From contig JALSJD010000011.1 of the NCBI GenBank assembly GCA_026989535.1, positions 1 through 33,816 on the forward strand: a DNA stretch of 33,816 nucleotides, written 5' to 3'. Positions within the stretch are counted from its first letter, which is position 1. Each line of letters opens with the position of its first letter. The DNA comes from Cyclobacteriaceae bacterium. GTDB taxonomy: Bacteria; Bacteroidota; Bacteroidia; Cytophagales; Cyclobacteriaceae. The position numbers were made by a program, and so were the translations under genes. The notes beneath the pieces are model-generated. The model did not search any database and was not told the DNA's origin. It worked only from the letters and a program-made list of their open reading frames with translations. Shown in pieces: positions 1-7,387 of the stretch.

Positions 1-90
1 TTGCGAGAGCGGGCTAAGCGATTGATAGAAATTTCGCACCCTGATGATAGAGAGGCCTTAGAACGTGCTGCTTTTGAACGTTTTAAGTAA
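1..90 (+). CDS. acetyl-CoA hydrolase/transferase family protein, C-terminal end only
   Basis: The window opens inside a gene read in frame 1; 29 codons precede a TAA at 88-90. The peptide contains RAKRLIEISHPDDREALERA followed by AFERFK. This matches, from memory, the conserved C-terminus of acetyl-CoA hydrolases and 4-hydroxybutyrate/succinyl-CoA:CoA transferases (a HPDHRExLERAAFER-like ending). Such enzymes move CoA between acetate and other acids, or hydrolyse acetyl-CoA, in the cytoplasm. No catalytic residue is in view, so the substrate cannot be told. Family identification is fairly secure; the exact function is open. Confidence 0.7.
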   Translation: MRERAKRLIEISHPDDREALERAAFERFK

Positions 91-97
91 ACTAAAT

Positions 98-294
98 GAG
101 CCAATGAGTGAATGGTAGAATGAAGCAATGGTAGAATGAGCCAATGGTAGAATGAGTGAATGATAGAATGAAGCAATGGTAGAATGAGCCAATGATAGAA
201 TGAGTGAATTAAAAATGAAGAGTATTTAATCATTCACTCATTAATACATTCACTCATTAATACATTTTATCATTAATACATTCAATCATTTTTT
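98..294. repeat. inverted array of degenerate octamers (AATGNNNN)
   Basis: The gene-free stretch between the CoA-transferase and the haemoglobin gene is almost wholly periodic. From 98 to 209 there are 14 back-to-back 8-bp units ending in AAT, drawn from a few variants such as GAGCCAAT, GAGTGAAT, GGTAGAAT and GAAGCAAT. After a 21-bp spacer, 231-294 holds eight 8-bp units starting with CATT (CATTCACT, CATTAATA, CATTCAAT and others). The right block is the reverse-complement type of the left, so the AATG/CATT cores can pair in a long imperfect hairpin. The period is exact; the function is unknown. Confidence 0.85.
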
Positions 295-320
295 TAATAG
301 AAGATATATTTACATAAATT

Positions 321-692
321 ATGAAAGACATAGAAAACGAGCAGGATGTAAAGTTGTTTTTAGATGCATTCTACGAAAAAGTAAAGGTAGATGATACCAT
401 CGCTTATCTTTTTAATGACATAGCCAACTTAGATTGGGAAGCACATATGCCTAAAATTTATGCCTTTTGGGAATCAATTTTATTGGGTAAGCCTGGCTTT
501 AATGGTGATGTGATGGGTATGCATATCAAGCTTCATCAAAAAGAAAAACTTACAGCGGAGCATTTTGACCAGTGGATTGCGCTATTTACCGAAACAGTAA
601 ATGAAATGTATCAAGGGCTTAAAGCAGATGAAGCTATTAATAGAGCAAATATTATTCGTAGAACGATTGAATTTAATATAAGTAGGGGATAG
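321..692 (+). CDS. group III truncated haemoglobin
   Basis: This 123-residue cytoplasmic globin has the normal length for the truncated 2-over-2 family. Landmarks of group III are visible: Tyr18 in AFYEKV (likely B10), His42 in AHMPKIYAFW (likely E7), His68 in MGMHIKLHQ as the best candidate proximal haem ligand (F8), and HFDQW at 81-85 with a Trp in the G-helix region. Members bind O2 or NO at haem and are usually linked to nitrosative or oxidative stress or O2 handling; that role is family knowledge, not shown here. The ATG at 321 follows the octamer array by about 26 bp. The gene ends 8 bp from the convergent FecR-like gene. No haem-supply or NO-detoxification partner is adjacent. Confidence 0.9.
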   Translation: MKDIENEQDVKLFLDAFYEKVKVDDTIAYLFNDIANLDWEAHMPKIYAFWESILLGKPGFNGDVMGMHIKLHQKEKLTAEHFDQWIALFTETVNEMYQGLKADEAINRANIIRRTIEFNISRG

Positions 693-700
693 CCCCCGAA

Positions 701-1540
701 TTACTCTTCTATTTTTTGAATCTTAACATTGGCATCAGAAACTGATATTGCTTCCAACTCAAAAGGCAAGCACACAATTTGCAATACTTCATCTAAAGTC
801 ATCGACTTATCCCAAGCACCTGTAAAACTTAATTTATTAATTTTACTACTTGCGCTAATTTTAATTTCAAAGTGAGCCGAAATATCGGCTAAAACGGAGG
901 CTAATTTTTTATTATTATACGAATAATTTTCTGTAAGCCACGCTGGGGTAGCCTCTGTATTGGCTGCCAATTGCTCTTTTATTAAAGTTTGTTTAACTGA
1001 TTGTGTAACAATTTCGCCTTTAGTAATTATTGTTGTGTTTACGCCATTAGCAACCACTACTTTACCCGTAAAGCAGGCTACCGCAAAATTATTTTTGCGA
1101 GCTAGCACATTAAAAGAAGTGCCTAAAACAGTTACTGTTCCGTTCTTAGTGTTTACACTAAACTTTTTTCCTTTTTTAACAGTAAAAAAGCCTTCGCCCG
1201 AGAGAGAAACTGATCTGTTTAAATACCATAGCAATGTATTATAAGAGGCGGTACTATTTTTATTTAAATCCACATTAGAGCCATCAGGCAAGGTAAATGC
1301 CAGTTTTTGGCTTTGGGTATTAATAGTTACCTGAGCTGAATAAAAAGCACCCAAGGAAACAGCAATTAAAAGCACAGATGCAGCCGCAACCCATCGCCAT
1401 TTATGTAAAGGAATAACCTGTGCAGGTTCTTCCTTAATTTGGGCAGCAATTGCTGCCCAAACTGTTTTTTTAGACTTTATGGAAGGAGTTGCCCACCCTG
1501 ATAATACTTGGTTGATTTTATTATCAAGTTCTTCTTTCAT
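701..1540 (-). CDS. FecR-like anti-sigma factor
   Basis: A 279-residue inner-membrane protein. A cytoplasmic N-terminus (about 1-47, with GWATPSIKSKKTVWAAI) is followed by one membrane helix (about 48-68) and a periplasmic FecR domain (about 80-180; FTLPDGSNVDLN, GEGFFTVKKGKKFSVNTKNG, VLGTSFNV). The tail at 205-275 has the fold pattern of the FecR C-terminal/STN-like region (LADISAHFEIKI...FTGAWDKSMTLDEVLQIV). Such proteins hold an ECF sigma factor at the membrane and release it when a TonB receptor signals. It is the last gene of the minus-strand set after sigma factor, receptor and DUF4249 lipoprotein. It is shorter than typical Bacteroidota FecR proteins (usually above 300 residues). Its distal position, rather than next to the sigma gene, is unusual. 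Confidence 0.88.
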   Translation of the reverse strand: MKEELDNKINQVLSGWATPSIKSKKTVWAAIAAQIKEEPAQVIPLHKWRWVAAASVLLIAVSLGAFYSAQVTINTQSQKLAFTLPDGSNVDLNKNSTASYNTLLWYLNRSVSLSGEGFFTVKKGKKFSVNTKNGTVTVLGTSFNVLARKNNFAVACFTGKVVVANGVNTTIITKGEIVTQSVKQTLIKEQLAANTEATPAWLTENYSYNNKKLASVLADISAHFEIKISASSKINKLSFTGAWDKSMTLDEVLQIVCLPFELEAISVSDANVKIQKIEE

Positions 1541-1601
1541 TATTTTCTTGTTCTTCTACTAAACATACAATTATCTCCACACTTACCCTACCTAAAGTTT
1601 G

Positions 1602-2333
1602 TTATTTTTGAATAGCGACAAAAGATAATGTGTCGGTGCTAAACCCGGCAAAGATCCCAAAGCCGTTGGTCATATTTCCGGCATTAGAAGAGCCTATAGT
1701 AGAAGTTGAAATTCGGTATAAATCCTCATACTCCTTTGTTATGCCATACAATATAAAATCTTGCTTTCCTTCGTTTTGAACATCATCAGGCGTTATTTTT
1801 AAGGTTGCTTCTTGCGTTGGAACACTAAAAAAACTATTAAAAGGAAAGTCGCTCACATCTGCATTATTTAATGCAATTACTCCTAAAAACCACAATTGTT
1901 CTTCATTTTTCCAAGTAATATTTAAAAACTGATTTGGCTCATTCAATGTCAAAGTATCCTTATTAACACTTAAGTTTTCTATTTTTAATGGAACGGTTGT
2001 TTGCCCTTCCATTTCTATATCATCATATTTTACTGTGAGCGTATAAGAGTTTCCGCTCTCAACCCTCAGGTTGTTTTCCAAATTGTATAATCCTGGCACG
2101 TTTGATTCTGTTAGCAGATAGCCAACATTATTAGAAACTATTATTACCTCAGCTCCCGAAACTGGCACTTCGGCTAACTCTGAATTAATAGGATTTACCA
2201 AAGTTACTTTAATGTTTTCCACAGGTCTGTTTTCATAGATATAAGCCTCAACTACTAAAGAACTTGGGGGTTCTTCAAAGCTAGCACAAGAAAACAGGCT
2301 AAATGCGAGTATGATGTATAAACTATTCTTCAT
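1602..2333 (-). CDS. DUF4249 family outer-membrane lipoprotein
   Basis: A 243-residue protein starting with a lipoprotein signal (hydrophobic LYIILAFSLFS, then Cys16 followed by ASFEEPPSS). It continues as a beta-rich protein with VVEAYIYENRPVENIKVTLVNP and SGAEVIIVSNN, typical of the Bacteroidota DUF4249 family. That family is regularly encoded beside TonB receptors. Here it follows the receptor after a single base and precedes the FecR-like gene by 61 bp, so co-transcription is very likely. A surface-exposed accessory role in ligand capture or receptor gating is plausible by analogy with SusD-like partners, but the substrate and biochemical role are not known. Length is somewhat below the usual 270-300 residues. 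Confidence 0.82.
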   Translation of the reverse strand: MKNSLYIILAFSLFSCASFEEPPSSLVVEAYIYENRPVENIKVTLVNPINSELAEVPVSGAEVIIVSNNVGYLLTESNVPGLYNLENNLRVESGNSYTLTVKYDDIEMEGQTTVPLKIENLSVNKDTLTLNEPNQFLNITWKNEEQLWFLGVIALNNADVSDFPFNSFFSVPTQEATLKITPDDVQNEGKQDFILYGITKEYEDLYRISTSTIGSSNAGNMTNGFGIFAGFSTDTLSFVAIQK

Positions 2334-2334
2334 T

Positions 2335-4962
2335 CTAAAATTCCCAATTTAAAAAAACACTGGGCGTAACGCCCAATAGTAAAATATCCGATACAATGTA
2401 TTTATCGTTTGCAAGAAGGTTTCCATCCTCATCAAAATTAATTTTGCTAAACCTCCTATACTTTATATTTCTGCGGTTATAAACATTAAATATAGAAAGC
2501 CCAACTTTAGCTTTTGTATTGCCTAATTTAAAATTATAGGTAGATGATAAATCCAAGCGATGGTAATCAGGAAGCCGTTCATTATTAATTCTGGAGTAGG
2601 CAATATTGCTAATATTTGAGCCATCTATGGTTGATAAGGAATAACTTCCTTCAGGGGCAGAATAGGGTCTTCCGGTGCCATAAATCCAGATTAGTGAAAA
2701 ATTCCATTTTCCAACATTATACATATTTACCAATTTTAGCTCATGCCGTTGGTCAAACCTAGATGGGAAAGGCTTTCCTCCATTTAGCTCTTCAAAGTAG
2801 TTTAACGAATTACTTAGCGTATAACTTACCCAGCCAGAGTAATTTCCTACCCCTTTCTCAATTAAAACTTCAATTCCTCTGGTTTTGCTATCACCACTAG
2901 CGTATAGCTGTTCTTGGCTTTGATCCTCTACATCAAAATTTCTTAGCGATGGCAAATACTGAACCTCATCATAGGTATTTGAAATATACCCTTCAATATC
3001 TATAGTTACTACTGAAAAATCTAAATGAACCCCACCTGCAAAGTGATTTGAATTAATAACCGGTATATTTCTGTCGGACAGTAGCCAAAAATCTGGATTA
3101 CTGGTAAACAGGTCTAGTCTAAGTATTCGCGAAATCATTTGGTTGTTCATTGCCCACGATCCTTTTAGGGTCATCCAAGGTAGTGCATGGTATTTTAAAT
3201 TAACTTTTGGTTCCCAATAAAGAATGTCCGTTAAATTAAAATAATTTCCTCTTAAGCCTAATTTAGTTTCTATTTTTGGCGTTATAAATACATTATAATC
3301 ACTATAAAATTGAAATTGGTTTCCTTCTTGTTTTAGCAAAGGAAATTCCTCCTCATTAATGGTAGATGAAAGGTTTATTGTGTTAAAAGTGTTGGCAATA
3401 CCAAAGTCAATAACTGTATTTTTTGAAGTTCGGTATTGGTTGTCAATTTTCAGTGTAAAATCTCTTACATTATTATTTTGCGCTTGCACGTATTCTTCAT
3501 CTGCAAGGCCCAAAGTATCGTTATAAACAAAAGAATTTTCTAATTTGGTATTGCTGTAATAAGAAGAATAAGCGACTTGAGACTGAGTGGTAAGTTTTTT
3601 GTTCCATTGTTTAGACCAGATAGTACTAAATCCTAAATTGCCCCAAATGCTACGTTCTGACGTGGTGTATTCCACAACTTTTTCAATATTAGATTTATAT
3701 TCATAGCTTAAGTTGTCGTTGCTGGCATAAAAACTAACCGCAAGTTGGTCGTTTTCAGTGGGTTGGTAAGTCATTTTAAGATTATAGTCGCCAAAGCTAA
3801 AATTGGGGTTTAGCTCATTATATTCTAAGTTAGATACGTTATTTACATCTCCGGAGTTTATAACGGCTTTATCAAACAGCTCCTTAAAAAGATAGTTTTC
3901 CACCACATCGGTTATGGATCTTCTAGCAGCAGCAACAAGTGTTAATTTATCTGATAAAACAAATTCAAATACACCATTTACATCAACAAAATTTACACCT
4001 ATATCGCCCGCAAATTTGGTTTTATTTCCATCCTTAGCGGCTAGTACCATTACACTTGATGATCGGCCTCCATATTTAGCCAAGAAATTACCTTTATACA
4101 ACTGAACACTTTTAATGGCTTTGGAATTAAATGCGCTGTAAATCCCATAAAAATGATCTACATGGTAGAGTGCATAACCATCTAATAAAACTAAGTTTTT
4201 ATCTGGCGAACTGCCTCTTACAACAAGCCCAGAAGAGGTTTCGTTAGTGCCGCTTATGCCAGGCAGGAGTTGCAATGCTCTAAATACATCATTGCCACCC
4301 AATACAGGTAGCCTATCCAACGCGGATGGGTTAAACGTAATTTTGCTGGTTTCTTCTCCATATTGTATGGTATTAGAGCCTTGGTCTTTAATTACTACTT
4401 CTTTTAATAGACTAGGGTCGGGTGTAAGACTAAGTGTTGCCTTAAGGTTTCTAACTGCTATTAGCGTGTCTTTATATCCTAAATAACTAATTTGAATGTT
4501 AGAAGAGTCAGGGATATTTATAAAATTAAAAACGCCTAGTTTATTAGTAGTGGAAAATAGCGTTGAGTTTTCGACCGAAGCAAGGGCATAAGGTAGCGGC
4601 TCTCTCGAGGTTATGTCTTCTAATCGTACGGAGATGTTAACATTACTATACTCTTTTTTGCCAGGCTTAATAATATATACATTATTTATTTTAGCTACAT
4701 CCATATTAACCGATTTGGCCAAATGCTTAAGCACCTCATCAATAGGCATTTGCTCGTACACAGCCGAAACAACATATTTATGTGTTTCGGCTGTGTTATA
4801 GGCTATTGGGATGTTATAGGTATTTGTTATTTGGCTTAGTGCCTCATCAAACTTTATATTACTAAAACTGACCGACACATATTTAATATTTTCCTTTTGC
4901 TGCCCATTAGCTAAGTTGCCAATAAAAAGTAGAATAAATACTAAAGTCGATTTTAAGCTCAT
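2335..4962 (-). CDS. TonB-dependent receptor with N-terminal STN domain
   Basis: An 875-residue outer-membrane receptor. Signal peptide about 1-20 (ending NLANGQ). Residues about 27-98 form an STN (secretin/TonB short N-terminal) domain (VSFSNIKFDEALSQI...AYNTAETHKYVVSAVYEQMPIDEVLKHL), used to signal to an anti-sigma factor. A carboxypeptidase-regulatory-like beta sandwich follows (about 108-185; PLPYALASVENS, LGVFNFINIP, ISYLGYKD). The plug is about 195-320 (PVLGGNDVFRALQLLPGI, VVRGSSPDKNLVLLDG), and the 22-strand barrel fills the rest to a terminal Phe. It takes up a substrate with TonB energy; the ligand cannot be read from sequence. Sigma factor, DUF4249 and FecR neighbours indicate a self-regulated cell-surface signalling receptor. 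A 32-bp perfect palindrome lies just upstream of its ATG. Confidence 0.92.
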   Translation of the reverse strand: MSLKSTLVFILLFIGNLANGQQKENIKYVSVSFSNIKFDEALSQITNTYNIPIAYNTAETHKYVVSAVYEQMPIDEVLKHLAKSVNMDVAKINNVYIIKPGKKEYSNVNISVRLEDITSREPLPYALASVENSTLFSTTNKLGVFNFINIPDSSNIQISYLGYKDTLIAVRNLKATLSLTPDPSLLKEVVIKDQGSNTIQYGEETSKITFNPSALDRLPVLGGNDVFRALQLLPGISGTNETSSGLVVRGSSPDKNLVLLDGYALYHVDHFYGIYSAFNSKAIKSVQLYKGNFLAKYGGRSSSVMVLAAKDGNKTKFAGDIGVNFVDVNGVFEFVLSDKLTLVAAARRSITDVVENYLFKELFDKAVINSGDVNNVSNLEYNELNPNFSFGDYNLKMTYQPTENDQLAVSFYASNDNLSYEYKSNIEKVVEYTTSERSIWGNLGFSTIWSKQWNKKLTTQSQVAYSSYYSNTKLENSFVYNDTLGLADEEYVQAQNNNVRDFTLKIDNQYRTSKNTVIDFGIANTFNTINLSSTINEEEFPLLKQEGNQFQFYSDYNVFITPKIETKLGLRGNYFNLTDILYWEPKVNLKYHALPWMTLKGSWAMNNQMISRILRLDLFTSNPDFWLLSDRNIPVINSNHFAGGVHLDFSVVTIDIEGYISNTYDEVQYLPSLRNFDVEDQSQEQLYASGDSKTRGIEVLIEKGVGNYSGWVSYTLSNSLNYFEELNGGKPFPSRFDQRHELKLVNMYNVGKWNFSLIWIYGTGRPYSAPEGSYSLSTIDGSNISNIAYSRINNERLPDYHRLDLSSTYNFKLGNTKAKVGLSIFNVYNRRNIKYRRFSKINFDEDGNLLANDKYIVSDILLLGVTPSVFLNWEF

Positions 4963-4991
4963 TAATATGTGACAGCACTTTATAAAAGGTA

Positions 4992-5023
4992 TATCCTGAT
5001 TAATTCATGAATTAATCAGGATA
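4992..5023. promoter_or_regulatory. 32-bp perfect palindrome between sigma factor and TonB receptor genes
   Basis: Positions 4992-5023 equal their own reverse complement over 32 bases, centred on TTCATGAA with half-site ATCCTGATTAA. It lies 30 bp upstream of the receptor start codon on the minus strand and about 70 bp after the sigma factor stop. It could be an operator for a dimeric regulator, an attenuating hairpin in the transcript, or a sigma-gene terminator. The following run of T on the minus strand is short, which argues against a strong terminator. Confidence 0.6.
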
Positions 5024-5092
5024 GTTAACAATCTGTTTTAACACGTTAAAGGTAATGAGTAATGAATAGTAATTTTCTATAATTGGATAAGA

Positions 5093-5590
5093 TTATAACT
5101 GGTAGCCCAATTTATTATAAAGATGCTTTAGTGATACGCTCATTCTTTTTTCAACTGTTTTTACACTAATACCTAAACGGGTAGCAATTTCCGAGTAAGT
5201 AATTTGTTCAATCCTATTCATTAAAAAAGTAGTGCGGTGTGCCTCTGATAAGCTGCCTAGCGCACTTTCTAATTTCTTTTTAAATTCCTGTTGCTCAAGT
5301 ATTTGCTGTGGGGTTTCCGGAAACCTGTCTTCCGTTTTTTTGTTGGCAAAATTAAATACTACATGCTGATGCTTGAGATGGTTTTTTGCTAAATTACCAG
5401 CAATGGTGTAAATTAAACTCGATACGGTTTCTTGCTTTATTTCGGTTCTTCGTTCCCATAGTTTAATAAAGGTTTCTTGCACAATGTCCTCCGAAACAGA
5501 CGTGTTACCTATTTTAAAATAGACAAAGTTTTTAATCGGCTCAAAATATTGGCCGAATAGCTGCTCAAATTCATTAAGGCTAAGACTCAT
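5093..5590 (-). CDS. ECF sigma factor (FecI-like)
   Basis: A 165-residue sigma-70 family protein with only regions 2 and 4. Region 2 is about 8-75, with FEPIKNFVYFKIGN and SEDIVQETFIKLWERR (-10 recognition helix area). Region 4 is about 105-163, with LSEAHRTTFLMNRIEQITYSEIATRLGISVKTVEKRM, a helix-turn-helix for the -35 element. It is the first gene of the minus-strand set with the TonB receptor, DUF4249 lipoprotein and FecR-like protein. By family logic it drives that operon when the receptor is occupied. The gap to the receptor gene (130 bp) holds the 32-bp palindrome, so the downstream genes may have their own promoter. Confidence 0.92.
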   Translation of the reverse strand: MSLSLNEFEQLFGQYFEPIKNFVYFKIGNTSVSEDIVQETFIKLWERRTEIKQETVSSLIYTIAGNLAKNHLKHQHVVFNFANKKTEDRFPETPQQILEQQEFKKKLESALGSLSEAHRTTFLMNRIEQITYSEIATRLGISVKTVEKRMSVSLKHLYNKLGYQL

Positions 5591-5638
5591 TCGGAGGTAA
5601 AATCACTAAAATTTGGTTGAAGTTGCAAGAAGATAACT

Positions 5639-7279
5639 TTATTTTTCTTCTCTAATTGCCTTAAACTCCGATCCTTTTTTCCATTTAGGCCAAAAGGCCG
5701 TGTCATTGGCGAGTTGATTACCAATTTGATAGAATAACGTGCCATCCTGCACCATTCCGCTCATATCCCATTCATTAGAAAACTCGTCTGATGGCTGATG
5801 GTAATCATTGGCTACATATCGCTCTGATTTTGTTTTAGTATATTCTACTCCTTTGGTGATATGCTCATAAGAGCCAGACGCATAAAGAGCTGGAATGCCA
5901 ATCTTTGCAAAACTAAAATGATCTGATCTAAAGAAATGCCCACTGCCTGGCTCTGGATCTGGTATAATGTAACGACCCTGCTGCGTAGCAAATTTTTTGG
6001 CAAGTTCGTCTAGCTCAGATTGACCGTGACCTACTACGGTTAAATCTTTCATTTCGCCAATAGCCATTAACGCATCCATATTAATTACAGCTACTGTTTT
6101 ATTGGCAGGGTAAATGGGGTTTTCGGCATAGTAGGCAGAGCCCAATAGCCCCTGTTCTTCGGCTGTAACCGCTAAAAACAATACAGAACGTTTTGGTTTT
6201 TCTCCAGTAGCAAATGCCCTGGCAATTTCGAGTAAAGTGGCTGTGCCCGAAGCATTATCAATAGCTCCATTATAAATGGAGTCGCCATTAATAGGAGTGC
6301 CAAAACCTAAATGATCCCAATGGGCAGAATAGATAATTACCTCTTCTGGTTTATCAGTACCCTTAATAACACCTGCTACATTATTAGATTCGGAAAAATT
6401 GGAGGTATTTGTAAATGAAAGTGATACGGATAAATTCATATCGAATGCTTTAAAATCAGTGGATTTAGCATCAGAGGTAAAGTTATAGGCTTCTTTACCA
6501 ACTGCAGCAAATAGTTCTTTGGCTGTTTCAAGGCTTATCCAACCCTCGAATGCACAACGGCTCATATTATTGTCTTCTGGGTTAAGGTATAAATTGGCAC
6601 CAGTCCAGCCATTTTCTACCACGCCCCAAGGGTAACTAGCTGGTTTAGTGTCGTGTATAATTATTATGCCTGTGGCACCTTGGCGTGCAGCTTCTTCATA
6701 CTTATACGTCCACCGGCCATAATAGGTCATGGCATTTCCTTTAAAAAAGGTGCTATCGTTGGTTCCAAAACCTGGGTCATTTACCAATACAAGCACGGTT
6801 TTTCCTTTTACGTCAATATTTTTATAGTCGTTCCAATTATACTCTGGGGCTACCACTCCATAGCCAGCAAATACTAAGGCTGAATTTTCAATTGCAATAG
6901 AGTCTGTTACCCTACGTGTAAGTGCCACAAAATCAGTTTTGTAATTATATTCTTTTTCAAAACCTTCTCCTTTTATTTTTAGAGGAGACATTTTAGTTGC
7001 TTCAATTTTAACCATAGGCACTTTCTGAAAATAGGACTCTCCATTTCCAGGTGCTACACCCATTTGCTTCAACTGATTTTGTAAGTACTCAATGGTTTTT
7101 ATTTCGTATTTGGTAAAGGGCTTACGCCCACCATATTCATCAGAAGAAAGTACTTTAATATGTGCTGCAATTTTATCACCACTTAGTTTAACAAAAGAAG
7201 ATTCTTTCTCTGTTTTGGTGTGTGCATTGCAACCAACTAATGTAATAATGCTAAGGAAAAGCAAAGTTTGCTTTGACAT
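5639..7279 (-). CDS. M28 family metallopeptidase, lipoprotein with PA domain
   Basis: A 546-residue secreted lipoprotein (lipobox LVGC, Cys17). A PA (protease-associated) region sits around 130-240 (VFAGYGVVAPEYNWNDYKN, GKTVLVLVNDPG, AARQGATGIIIIHD). The M28 zinc peptidase core spans about 295-500. Likely zinc and catalytic residues: His320 and Asp322 (SAHWDHLGFG), Asp341 (GAIDNASGTA), Glu374-Glu375 (TAEEQGLLGS), Asp402 (INMDAL) and His494 (DYHQPSDEF). The full ligand set is present, so it should be active, probably as an aminopeptidase on peptides in the periplasm or at the surface. Substrate preference is unknown. It lies 48 bp upstream of the sigma factor gene on the same strand but is not evidently part of that system. 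Confidence 0.93.
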   Translation of the reverse strand: MSKQTLLFLSIITLVGCNAHTKTEKESSFVKLSGDKIAAHIKVLSSDEYGGRKPFTKYEIKTIEYLQNQLKQMGVAPGNGESYFQKVPMVKIEATKMSPLKIKGEGFEKEYNYKTDFVALTRRVTDSIAIENSALVFAGYGVVAPEYNWNDYKNIDVKGKTVLVLVNDPGFGTNDSTFFKGNAMTYYGRWTYKYEEAARQGATGIIIIHDTKPASYPWGVVENGWTGANLYLNPEDNNMSRCAFEGWISLETAKELFAAVGKEAYNFTSDAKSTDFKAFDMNLSVSLSFTNTSNFSESNNVAGVIKGTDKPEEVIIYSAHWDHLGFGTPINGDSIYNGAIDNASGTATLLEIARAFATGEKPKRSVLFLAVTAEEQGLLGSAYYAENPIYPANKTVAVINMDALMAIGEMKDLTVVGHGQSELDELAKKFATQQGRYIIPDPEPGSGHFFRSDHFSFAKIGIPALYASGSYEHITKGVEYTKTKSERYVANDYHQPSDEFSNEWDMSGMVQDGTLFYQIGNQLANDTAFWPKWKKGSEFKAIREEK

Positions 7280-7387
7280 ATAAGTTTTGTTTGAATTTGG
7301 TTGCTAAGTTAGGTTAAATCTAATAGTTGGGTTATAAATAGTTAGTGAAATCTATGAGGAATTTACATTTTTTTGCACATAAAATAG

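Noticed and set aside
98-294. Regular repeats resembling a small CRISPR array
   Set aside because: The units are 8 bp and contiguous with no unique spacers, and the two halves are inverted; no cas gene is nearby.
3914-4801. Several plus-strand frames of 60-80 residues inside the receptor gene
   Set aside because: Antisense shadows of a well-supported TonB receptor; no start signals or family features.
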